Origin: Haematobacter missouriensis | GTDB taxonomy: Bacteria; Pseudomonadota; Alphaproteobacteria; Rhodobacterales; Rhodobacteraceae | Assembly: GCF_000740775.1 (NCBI RefSeq) | Contig: NZ_JFGS01000002.1 | Coordinates: 124,001 to 188,000 of the forward strand | DNA: 64,000 nt | Reading direction: 5' to 3' | Part shown: positions 47,307 through 55,132 of the stretch, in pieces | Layout of the letters: every line of letters starts with the position of its first letter | Position numbering within the stretch: the stretch's first letter is position 1 | Notes under the pieces: model-generated | Seen by the model: only the letters and a program-made list of their open reading frames with translations | What the model was told of the DNA's origin: nothing | The model's database searches: none | Position numbers and translations under genes: made by a program

Positions 47307-48613
47307 GACGACTCATCTGGACGGCGGTGCTGGGCTTGACTGTTTCCGCGCAGGTTGCGGCCCCTGCCGCCCGGATAGAGACCGGTGCCTCGGTGTGGCG
47401 CGCGGATGCCGCGCCTGAGATTTTGCTGCGGCCGCTTCCCGATGCCGCGCCATCCTCACCCCGCTTTGCCATGGCTGCCTTGCATGGGCCGGCGAGGCTG
47501 GGTGCCGCGCCCCGCGCCGTTCGGGACACCGTGGCGACTATGGCCGTTGGTGGCGTCGGCAGAGCCTCCGTTGCCACCACATCTGCCACCACCGCCATGG
47601 CACCTTCCCGCAATATGCCGGGTGCGTGGCTGGACATCGTGCCGGTGAGCGCCTTCCCTTGGGATACGGCCCATCCGGCACCGCGGGGATTGGAGCGCCC
47701 TGTCAGCGTCTCGACCGGAGGCCTGGCAGCGGCAACACAGGTCGAGCCGCTCCCCACCCCGCCGATTCCTGGCACCCCGCGCATGGAGCCGGCCTCCTCC
47801 GGAGCTGTGTTCGGGAATGCGGCCGCCGGCGCGGCAGAGCGCCCCACCGACGCCGGTCGGATATTGCCCCGCCGCGTCGTTTCGATGAACCTCTGCACAG
47901 ACCAGCTTGCCATGATGCTCGCGGCACCGGGACAGCTTGTCTCCGTCAGCTATCTGGCCAGCGATCCGCGCGCCTCCGCCATGACGATGGAAGCGGCCCG
48001 CTACCCCCGGAACTACGGGCTGGCGGAGGAGATCGTGCTGCTGAAACCGGACCTCGTGCTGGCGGGGCGCTACAGCGCTGGGGCAACCACCGCCCTCCTT
48101 AAGCGAATTGGTGTGCCGGTGCAGGTGTTCGACCCGGAAACCGGTCTCGCAGATATCCGAAACAATGTCAGGCGGATGGGCGCGATTCTGGGCCGGGAGA
48201 CGGAGGCGGAAAGGCTGGTCAGCCGCTTCGACAGCGACCTTGCCGCACTAGGCGGACCGCCCGCTGACGCGCGCCGTGCCGCGCTCTATTACGCCAACGG
48301 CTATACGGCGGGTGATGCGAGCCTCGCAGGAGAAATACTGTCCGCAGCAGGGCTGACCAATATCGCTTCGGAACTCGGGCTGCGGAACGGTGGCGTGTTG
48401 CCGCTGGAACAGCTGGTGCTGGCCGATCCGGACCTGCTCATTGAGGGACGGCGCTATGGTGGGACATCCCGCGCGGAGGATCTGCTGGATCATCCCGCGC
48501 TTGCCGCCCTCACGGGCACATCAAGCGCGCTGGCCGACAGCGACTGGGTATGCGGGACGCCGCATGTGATCGACGCCATCCGGCGGCTCCGGGATATGGC
48601 GGCATACCCGTGA
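47300..48613 (+). CDS. btuF: Cobalamin ABC transporter substrate-binding protein with long N-terminal extension
   Basis: 437 residues. Its ATG overlaps the btuB stop (ATGGTAG). A signal peptide (MVGRLIWTAVLGLTVSAQVA) is followed by about 165 residues rich in Ala, Pro, Thr and Val with no recognised domain. A normal class III binding protein then begins near residue 190 (RRVVSMNLCTDQLAMML, VLLKPDLVLAGRYSAGAT, LEQLVLADPDLLIEG). Typical BtuF proteins are about 270 residues. The domain and the neighbouring permease and ATPase support B12 binding in the periplasm; the extension is unexplained. Confidence 0.82.
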   Translation: MVGRLIWTAVLGLTVSAQVAAPAARIETGASVWRADAAPEILLRPLPDAAPSSPRFAMAALHGPARLGAAPRAVRDTVATMAVGGVGRASVATTSATTAMAPSRNMPGAWLDIVPVSAFPWDTAHPAPRGLERPVSVSTGGLAAATQVEPLPTPPIPGTPRMEPASSGAVFGNAAAGAAERPTDAGRILPRRVVSMNLCTDQLAMMLAAPGQLVSVSYLASDPRASAMTMEAARYPRNYGLAEEIVLLKPDLVLAGRYSAGATTALLKRIGVPVQVFDPETGLADIRNNVRRMGAILGRETEAERLVSRFDSDLAALGGPPADARRAALYYANGYTAGDASLAGEILSAAGLTNIASELGLRNGGVLPLEQLVLADPDLLIEGRRYGGTSRAEDLLDHPALAALTGTSSALADSDWVCGTPHVIDAIRRLRDMAAYP

Positions 48614-49605
48614 GCGGCCGCTCCGCTGGGCTGCTCGCCGGACTCGGCGCTGTCGTGGCCATGTTGTTCGTCACCTCCCTGCTCACCGGGCCGGCCGAAT
48701 TGCCGTGGCTTGATGAACTTCGGGCGCTTTTCGGGCGGGGCGATCCCCTGCTGGTGATCGTCATGCAGGAGATACGCCTGCCCCGAGCGCTGCTCGCAGT
48801 TCTGCTCGGGGCAAGCCTCGGGCTTGCCGGGGCGGCGATGCAGGGCTTTCTGCGCAATCCATTGGCGGAGCCGGGGCTGATCGGAACATCCGCGTCGGCG
48901 GCCCTAGGCGCGGTACTGGCGATTCAGACCGGGCTGGCCACTGCTGCGCCTGCGCTTTTCATGGCGGCGCCGCTCGCCGGGGCGTTTCTGTCCTTCGTAT
49001 TGATCCTGCTGCTCGCTGGCAATCGCGGGGGGGCGATGCCGCTGATCCTCGCCGGCATCGCCATTTCGGCGCTGGCAGGGGCGATGACTTCGCTGGTGCT
49101 GAACCTCTCGCCTAATCCCTTCGCGGCGAACGAGATCATCTTCTGGATGATGGGGTCACTCGCCGACCGATCCATGGCGCATGTCTGGATGGTGCTCCCG
49201 TTCTTCTGTCTCGGCACCGTGCTGATCCTTGCCACCCGCCGCGGTCTGGAATCGCTCACGCTGGGGGAGGAGGTGGCGGCAACCATGGGAATCTCGCTTC
49301 CCCGGCTGCGACTCATGCTTCTTGCCGGCGTGGTGGCGCTGATTGGCTCGGTCACCGCAGTGGCGGGCGCCGTTGGCTTTGTGGGGCTGGTTGTCCCGCA
49401 TCTGCTGCGGCGCTCGGTAGGGGCCAGTCCGGCGCGTCTGCTCCCGGCCTCCGCGCTCGGCGGCGCAGCGGTGATCCTTGCCGCCGACATCGCCGCGAGG
49501 GTAATTGCACCGGGCCGGGATCTGAAGCTGGGCGTGCTGACGGCGCTGGTCGGCGCCCCCTTCTTCTTCCACCTCATATGGCGGCTGCGGCGAGAGGCGG
49601 TATGA
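48610..49605 (+). CDS. btuC: Cobalamin ABC transporter permease (FecCD family)
   Basis: 331 residues, about 9-10 transmembrane helices. The GTG start overlaps the btuF stop as GTGA. FecCD hallmarks are LPRALLAVLLGASLGLAGAA, QGFLRNPLAEPGLIG, LAGIAISALAGAM and the coupling-helix region GAVGFVGLVVPHLLRR. It forms the inner-membrane channel of the B12 importer with BtuD. Confidence 0.92.
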   Translation: MSGRSAGLLAGLGAVVAMLFVTSLLTGPAELPWLDELRALFGRGDPLLVIVMQEIRLPRALLAVLLGASLGLAGAAMQGFLRNPLAEPGLIGTSASAALGAVLAIQTGLATAAPALFMAAPLAGAFLSFVLILLLAGNRGGAMPLILAGIAISALAGAMTSLVLNLSPNPFAANEIIFWMMGSLADRSMAHVWMVLPFFCLGTVLILATRRGLESLTLGEEVAATMGISLPRLRLMLLAGVVALIGSVTAVAGAVGFVGLVVPHLLRRSVGASPARLLPASALGGAAVILAADIAARVIAPGRDLKLGVLTALVGAPFFFHLIWRLRREAV

Positions 49606-50360
49606 CAGTACTGACAACCCAAGGCCTGACCGTACGCCGCGGCGAACGCACCGTTCTGGCGGGCATCAACCTTTGCATTCGCCCAGGAGAGTTCGTGGGT
49701 CTTCTCGGCCCGAACGGCGCAGGCAAGACTACCCTGCTACGGGCGGCACTCGGACTTCTGCCCTGCCAGGGGAGTTCATCTCTCGCCGCGCTTCCGATTT
49801 CGGAGCGGGCGCGGCAGGCCGCCTTCATGCCGCAGGGCCGGGAGATCGCCTGGCCGCTGTCTGTAGAGCGGGTGGTCTCCCTCGGTCGCGCGGCCCATCC
49901 GGCGGGGGCAAGGGACCGGCAGATCGTGGAGGAGGCACTCGCCCTGCTGGACCTGACGGAATTCCATGAGCGGCGGGCCACGGACCTGTCCGGCGGGGAA
50001 CAGGCCCGCGTCCTGATCGCACGGATGATCGCACAGGACACGCCGCTCATGATCGCGGATGAGCCGATTGCCGGGCTGGACCCGGCCGCTCAGATAAACG
50101 TCATGGACGTATTTGCCGGAATCGTTTCTCGGGGCGGCGCCGTGCTCGCCTCACTCCACGACCTTGGCCTTGCGGCAAGACATTGCACCCGCCTCATCGT
50201 GATGCAGGCAGGCCGCATCGTCGCCGACGGAGCGCCGGAGGCCGTCCTCTCCCCGGAGATTGTCGCGCAGGTGTTCGGCATCACCGCCTTCACCGCACGG
50301 ACACCGCAAGGGCTGGTGTTCCAGCCGCTCTCAGTGCTTTCCCGCCGATCACCGCATTGA
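49602..50360 (+). CDS. btuD: Cobalamin ABC transporter ATP-binding protein
   Basis: 252 residues from MTVLTTQGLTVRRGE; the ATG overlaps the btuC stop (ATGA). Walker A GPNGAGKTT, Q-loop region AAFMPQGRE, signature LSGGEQARV, Walker B LMIADEPIAGLDP and H-loop SLHD are all intact. It powers import. The four btu genes are joined by overlapping stops and starts (btuB/F, F/C, C/D), so they form one riboswitch-controlled operon. Confidence 0.92.
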   Translation: MTVLTTQGLTVRRGERTVLAGINLCIRPGEFVGLLGPNGAGKTTLLRAALGLLPCQGSSSLAALPISERARQAAFMPQGREIAWPLSVERVVSLGRAAHPAGARDRQIVEEALALLDLTEFHERRATDLSGGEQARVLIARMIAQDTPLMIADEPIAGLDPAAQINVMDVFAGIVSRGGAVLASLHDLGLAARHCTRLIVMQAGRIVADGAPEAVLSPEIVAQVFGITAFTARTPQGLVFQPLSVLSRRSPH

Positions 50361-50510
50361 CCGGCTCGCATGCCCTTTGCTGCTTCCAGAAATCAGTCGC
50401 CCGGACCCTTTGTCGGACGCGGTTCTTTGCGGCCAGCCCCTGCTTTTCCCGCCGCGACCCTACCGAGCCCCGCTACATATTCCACGCCGACAAATCTCTC
50501 CGCATGGCCC

Positions 50511-50538
50511 TTGCAAACCCCCTCGTCATCGGTTAGTC
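50511..50538 (+). promoter_or_regulatory. Candidate promoter of tRNA-Pro
   Basis: TTGCAA (50511-50516) and TTAGTC (50533-50538), 16-nt spacing, ending 13 nt before the mature tRNA. Confidence 0.45.
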
Positions 50539-50551
50539 CGCCTTCCACGGT

Positions 50552-50628
50552 CGGAGCGTAGCGCAGCCTGGTAGCGCACCTGCTTCGGGAGCAGGGGGTC
50601 GGAGGTTCGAATCCTCTCGCTCCGACCA
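50552..50628 (+). tRNA. tRNA-Pro (anticodon CGG)
   Basis: Acceptor CGGAGCG pairs with CGCTCCG, D-arm GCGCAGCCTGGTAGCGC, anticodon stem CCTGC/GCAGG with loop TTCGGGA (anticodon CGG at 50586-50588), T-arm GGAGGTTCGAATCCTC, encoded CCA. It reads the CCG codon. Confidence 0.97.
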
Positions 50629-51645
50629 TTTTCCCGATTGTGTCGTTTCGGAAAGCTTGCCTTTTGTTTCAAAAAGGTGGCCTTGCTGGCGGATGGATGG
50701 GCTCCACGCTCTCGCTCATCTTCGGTGGTTCGCGACAGGAGCCCCGTGTGCCGCAACTGGTCCATAGCGGAAGGGTCAGCAGGTCGGATGTTGCATGGCG
50801 GTATTCCACAAGGCCGACCCCCAACGCGTAACGCGGAACAACTCCGATAGAGGCGGGAACCATGCGCCTCATCTCGTCACTTCCCTATCAGCGGCCAAAG
50901 ACCCGGAAGCATGCACAACTTCTGACATCGTCAACGCGGATTTTCCAAGGCCTCAGACGGGAGAGACCCTCACTGGCAGCGGCCATGATCCTGCGTGACA
51001 TTTCGATCGTCAGCAGCCGATCCGCGTTCTTGCTGAGCACGGTCGGCAACACGCAGGATCGCCCATGCCCGACCGCCCAAGCCTGATCACAGCAGATGAT
51101 GCCGCATCCGCTCCCTCGCTATCGTCGGAGCGAACGGAACAGAGGATCTGCGGCAGGCTTCCGCCGCCCCGGCGGCGGCGAAGAGCCGAAATCGGTGTAA
51201 AGCATGTCGAACGCGGCATGGAGGCCGGCCGGCACCCATTTCCAGCGGCCGGATAGCCGCAGCGGGTGCCGGGCGGAAGGCGCGCTGCAAGCTCGACATC
51301 GCTAAACGGCAATCCGCTCGCTTCCTCCGTCTCACGCATGTCTATCGCCCCGTCTCCCTGCGCCGGGTGAACCATGTTTCACAAGCCTGTCTTGAGCCAA
51401 GGGCGGGCGGGTTGCGGGAGTGATCGGAGACGTCGGCGTAATATCGAGATTTGTCTTGGCCGCACATAGTCGCCGCCTCGCCATCGGTGCTACAGGATGC
51501 CGAGCATATGACGTCCGGCAATTGGCTTGTTAACGGCAAGCTCCGGACAGCCCTCGTATCCTTTGAAGAACCGTTTGCACATCAGGTCGGCAAGAACGGC
51601 CACCCGCAGGCAAATCTGTCCCAGCGCCAGACCTGGTTGTCATTC
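50629..51645. other. Gene-poor stretch between tRNA-Pro and eptA
   Basis: About 1 kb with no gene I can support. Short frames on both strands lack ribosome sites and domain matches. One minus-strand reading (51010-51375) begins MRETEEASGLPFSDVELAAR in part of its length and could be a decayed gene, but the frame breaks and I do not recognise it. The lower GC of parts of this stretch and its position next to a tRNA are consistent with past insertion and decay. Confidence 0.5.
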
Positions 51646-51667
51646 GTAAGCTTGCCGTAAGCTTGGG
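51646..51667. promoter_or_regulatory. 11-bp tandem repeat upstream of eptA (possible response-regulator site)
   Basis: GTAAGCTTGCC followed directly by GTAAGCTTGGG, nine of eleven bases identical, ending 51 nt before the eptA ATG. OmpR-family regulators bind tandem half-sites at 11-bp period, and PmrA controls eptA this way in enterobacteria. The half-site here is not the PmrA consensus. Confidence 0.45.
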
Positions 51668-51718
51668 CCGCCAGAGAGTGCAGGTCGGCAACGGGCCGGC
51701 GGCAAATCTGGCGGGCCC

Positions 51719-53356
51719 ATGATCAGACCTTCAATCTTGCCCAGCCTACAACGGCCGGCTCTCTCACATACAGCACTGAACCTGATCGTTGCCGCTTATG
51801 TCATGGTCGGTCTGAATCACGGGTTCTGGGTTCGTGTTCTTTCGCAATTTCCTTGGTTTGATGATAGAGCGACGGTTTTTGGGCTGGGTGTATTCGCGCT
51901 GAGCCTCCTCCTGTTGGAACTCCTCGGTCCGGGCCGGCTGCAAAAACCGGTCGCAGCCACCATAGTCCTGCTAAGCGCCGCCGCAGGTTATTATGAGCGT
52001 AATTTTGGCGTGCTGATCGATCAGGAGATGGTACGCAACATCTTCGAGACCACCTACACCGAATCGAGCCACATGGTGACCGGCCGGATGGTGCTCGTGA
52101 TCCTGCTTACCGGGGTTTTGCCCGCCGCCCTGATCTTCTGGCCTGTGGTCCGTCGGGTTCAGCCGGTCCATCAGATATGGCGCTGGCCGCTGGGTGTAGG
52201 TGTCAGCTCCGCATTGGTTCTGGCTGCCCTTGCCTTCGACTACAAGGACTACTCCGCCGTGTTGCGCGAGAGGCACGACGTGATGGGTGCCTATCAGCCC
52301 GGCGCGACACTTGTGGCGAGCTGGCGCTATGCCCGCGAGCAGTGGAAGACCGCCGATCCCGTGGTCGCCCCTTATGGTCGCGACGCTGTGGCGGGCGGGC
52401 GCCTGGCAACCGCGGACCGTCCCGTGCTCTTAGTGCTTTTCGTGGGCGAGACCGCACGGGCGCAGAACTTCGGGTTGAACGGCTATGGTCGCGACACCAC
52501 GCCGGAGTTGGCGGAGCGCGGACTCATCGCCTTCACCGACACCACCTCCTGCGGCACCTCCACTGCCGTATCGGTACCCTGCATGTTCTCGGGGCTTGGA
52601 AAGGCGGGCTATTCCCGTGCGGCGGCCTTGGGGCGCGAAAACCTGCTGGATGTGCTGTCCCATGCCGGGATGCAGGTCGAATGGTGGGACAACAATACTG
52701 GCGATCAGAATGTTGCCCGGCGCATCGGCTGGAACCGGGTCGACCGATCGATCGCCCCGGATGCCTGCAGGGGCGAATGCACCGACGAGGCGCTGTTGCC
52801 GGTAATTGCCCGGACAGTGGCAACCATCAAGCGCAACACGGTATTGGTGCTCCATATGAATGGAAGCCATGGCCCAGCATACTATCTGCGCTATCCGGAA
52901 GACCGCGCGGTCTTCCGTCCGGACTGCCGCAGCGCACAATTTTCGGACTGCACCGGTGCGGAAATCGTCAACGCCTATGACAATACGATCCGGGAAACCG
53001 ATTTCGTTCTGGCAAATGCGATCGACATGCTCGCCCGCTCCGAAAGGGTAATACCTGCCATGGTATATCTTTCGGATCACGGGGAATCGCTGGGCGAAAA
53101 CGGTCTCTATCTTCATGCTGCCCCCGCGTTCATGGCGCCGGCCGAGCAGACGCGGGTGCCGTTCGTGATGTGGCTGGCGCCGCGCTTTGCCAGGACTATG
53201 GGCCTTGATACCGCCTGCCTGCAAAACATGACTGACAGGCCGACGAGCCATGACAATCTCTTTGCGAGCGTCCTGGGATTGATGGATGTCGAGACCTTGG
53301 TTCGTGATCCGTCGTTGGACCTGACAATGCCCTGCCGCAGAGGAGAGACGATGTGA
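51719..53356 (+). CDS. eptA: Lipid A phosphoethanolamine transferase (EptA/MCR family)
   Basis: 545 residues. Five transmembrane helices lie within about 15-180, then a periplasmic sulfatase-fold domain. Catalytic landmarks are E244 in VGETARAQNFGLNGY, the phosphoryl-accepting threonine T280 in SCGTSTAVSVPCMFSG, GSHGPAYYLRYP and the metal site SDHGESLGENGLYLH. It moves phosphoethanolamine from phosphatidylethanolamine to lipid A on the outer leaflet of the inner membrane, lowering surface charge. The 5' end is noticeably less GC-rich than its neighbours. dgkA overlaps its stop. Confidence 0.95.
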   Translation: MIRPSILPSLQRPALSHTALNLIVAAYVMVGLNHGFWVRVLSQFPWFDDRATVFGLGVFALSLLLLELLGPGRLQKPVAATIVLLSAAAGYYERNFGVLIDQEMVRNIFETTYTESSHMVTGRMVLVILLTGVLPAALIFWPVVRRVQPVHQIWRWPLGVGVSSALVLAALAFDYKDYSAVLRERHDVMGAYQPGATLVASWRYAREQWKTADPVVAPYGRDAVAGGRLATADRPVLLVLFVGETARAQNFGLNGYGRDTTPELAERGLIAFTDTTSCGTSTAVSVPCMFSGLGKAGYSRAAALGRENLLDVLSHAGMQVEWWDNNTGDQNVARRIGWNRVDRSIAPDACRGECTDEALLPVIARTVATIKRNTVLVLHMNGSHGPAYYLRYPEDRAVFRPDCRSAQFSDCTGAEIVNAYDNTIRETDFVLANAIDMLARSERVIPAMVYLSDHGESLGENGLYLHAAPAFMAPAEQTRVPFVMWLAPRFARTMGLDTACLQNMTDRPTSHDNLFASVLGLMDVETLVRDPSLDLTMPCRRGETM

Positions 53357-53769
53357 CCGGCCAGGCCCGCCCGCCACGCTCATCCCAGGGATCTGCGACG
53401 GGCGTGGTGCCGCCCCGCCGCCAGGGTGCATTGCACCTTCTGGATGCGGCCCGCTACTCGTTCGCCGGCGTGGTACGGCTTTGGCAGGAAGCGGCAGCGC
53501 GACTGGAAGTGACAGGCGGCGCTTTGGCTGCCTTCGTGCTGGCCCTGCATGGCGCCACTCTCGTTCAGTGGCTCTCCTTCGCGGGGCTTTGCTGCGCGGT
53601 GCTGGCTTTGGAAGCCCTGAATACCGCCCTCGAGATACTGTGTGACCGCATCTCGACGGAGTGGTCGAGCGAGATAAAGCAGGTCAAGGATTTGGGCTCT
53701 CTTGCTGTGGGTCTGGGGATCATGACGTCCGCAGGGTATGTCGCACTGGTTCTTCTGGGTACGGCTTAG
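53353..53769 (+). CDS. dgkA: Diacylglycerol kinase (DgkA)
   Basis: 138 residues with a GTG start overlapping the eptA stop (GTGTGA). After a 30-residue basic tail come three transmembrane helices and the DgkA signature EALNTALEILCDRISTE with KQVKDLGSLAV, which carries the ATP/magnesium site. It phosphorylates diacylglycerol to phosphatidic acid. Diacylglycerol is the by-product of EptA, so the coupling recycles it into phospholipid synthesis. Confidence 0.93.
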   Translation: MTGQARPPRSSQGSATGVVPPRRQGALHLLDAARYSFAGVVRLWQEAAARLEVTGGALAAFVLALHGATLVQWLSFAGLCCAVLALEALNTALEILCDRISTEWSSEIKQVKDLGSLAVGLGIMTSAGYVALVLLGTA

Positions 53770-54060
53770 GGCGCTGGTCAATGATCCGGTCTCGAACCAC
53801 TGCGGAAGCGGAGAGGCGTTTGCCGCCTACCCCCGCACCCAACCACCATCGAAGCCGTGCGCGGCTCAGGTGACCGGCGGGATGAGCCTTCCTCACGCCG
53901 GCCAGACACCTTCGTCGAGGATGCCTAGCAGACTGTTGTCATGGCTTCCTGTACAACCCGGTGACCTGCTCCGGCATCCGGCACCCTCCGGGAGATCGAA
54001 TACGGAATGGCTCGCGCTGTGGATTGCGGGCCGTCCATGAGCCGTCCGCAATTCCCACGA
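53770..54060. other. Spacer between dgkA and truncated cbtA
   Basis: No supported gene and no T-tailed terminator. Short overlapping frames lack domain matches. Probably degraded DNA between the convergent dgkA and cbtA remnant. Confidence 0.45.
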
Positions 54061-54648
54061 TCAGACAGGTCGGGGGACCGGTTCCACCCCGGGAACGCGC
54101 CGCAGGAGCTGGGCTGAGAACAGCCCCAACACCAGCCACGCGGTAAATCCTACACCAAGTGCGCGCCCAGCGAACTGGCTGGCCAGTTCAGGCGGCGTCG
54201 GCCCCGTGAACTCATGCGGATGCGGTGCGCCGACGACATGCGGGAGTGCAAGCAGCACGATTGCCACTCCCCATGCCAGCCAGTTCCGACCGAAGGCGAT
54301 GAGCCAGATCCCGATCGCAGATGCAGCGACGGTCAGGAGCCACCAGATCTGGCGCGCTCCAAGATCTGCCGTCGCCATGCCGGGAAGTTCCGGCGGCAGC
54401 CCGGCAGCGGGCAGGAACTGCACGGCAAGGAATCCTCCCAGCCCCCAGAGAAGCCCTTCACGTGCCCCTGCCGCGTGATGCCCACGGCTCTCGCTCAATG
54501 CCATGGCTGCGGTCAGCAACAGTCCATAACCCGCATACACAACCATGGAAAACAGGATCGACAGAGCGTCCCGCCCCACATCGAGACCTCCGATATCCGG
54601 TCCGTGAGGCTGAGCGTGGTGGGCGCCGCCGCTGCCAAGCCACGGAGG
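54061..54648 (-). pseudogene. cbtA: CbtA cobalt transporter, 5'-truncated
   Basis: The C-terminal two thirds of CbtA are intact: GRDALSILFSMVVYAGYGLL, LLWGLGGFLAVQFLPAAGLP, PELPGMATADLGARQIWW and PHVVGAPHPHEFTGPTPPEL, four transmembrane segments. Reading upstream in the same frame gives the His-rich linker GGAHHAQPHGPDIGG typical of the loop after the first helix, and then a TAA at 54649-54651. The first helix and any start are missing, and no frame beyond the stop restores them. The small partner CbtB is absent. A GTG at 54579 could start a 172-residue piece, but without helix one function is doubtful. Confidence 0.72.
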
Positions 54649-54916
54649 TTATAGCTGTGCCGGAAGGCGCTATTTGGTTTTGCTCCATCGCGCTTTAGTC
54701 TTGGTACGCACCGACCATCGACCGATCCCCGGCCCGCGCCGTTTTTCCGCAGCCCGCTCCGGACTTTCAAGGACATGCAGGAAGGCCAAATCGGGCGCGA
54801 CGACACCTCCGCCGAGCGCCCTCCAGCGCCGGGGGATAGTGATCCGGGTTTCCACGCTCCATCTCCATGCACCGTGAAATCGCGCGCCGTGGTAGCCCGG
54901 TGGCAGTCCGCTAAAG

Positions 54917-54948
54917 CAAAGGGCTCAGGCGTTTTCGCCTGAGCCCTT
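54917..54948 (-). terminator. Intrinsic terminator of tRNA-Lys
   Basis: A perfect 13-bp stem (AAGGGCTCAGGCG, 54919-54931, with 54936-54948) and a TTTT loop. On the minus strand it continues into TTTGCTTT, 9 nt after the tRNA 3' end. Confidence 0.88.
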
Positions 54949-54956
54949 GTATTTAT

Positions 54957-55032
54957 TGGTGAGCCCAACAGGATTCGAACCTGTGACCCACTGATTAAAA
55001 GTCAGTTGCTCTACCAACTGAGCTATGGGCCC
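54957..55032 (-). tRNA. tRNA-Lys (anticodon UUU)
   Basis: 76 nt with encoded CCA. Acceptor GGGCCCA pairs with TGGGCTC (one G-U), D-arm GCTCAGTTGGTAGAGC, anticodon stem ACTGA/TCAGT with loop CTTTTAA (anticodon UUU at 54997-54999), T-arm ACAGGTTCGAATCCTGT. Confidence 0.97.
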
Positions 55033-55047
55033 ACTCTGTGAGGCGGG

Positions 55048-55076
55048 TAACTAGAAACATGTGGGGACGGGGTCAA
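55048..55076 (-). promoter_or_regulatory. Promoter of tRNA-Lys
   Basis: On the minus strand TTGACC (55076-55071) and TAGTTA (55053-55048), exactly 17 nt apart, ending 15 nt before the mature tRNA 5' end. Confidence 0.65.
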
Positions 55077-55132
55077 GGGCAAAACCGACGTGGCACTGGC
55101 AAAAAGTGCATGGCTCACGTATATCGTCGCGC

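Noticed and set aside
51010-51375. 121-codon minus-strand frame as a gene
   Set aside because: Part of it looks protein-like, but the plausible coding text jumps frame, and no family is recognised. Mentioned only as possible decay.
50552-55032. Integrated island with tRNA-derived attachment sites
   Set aside because: I found no second copy of the tRNA-Pro or tRNA-Lys 3' end and no integrase gene, so attachment sites are not reported.
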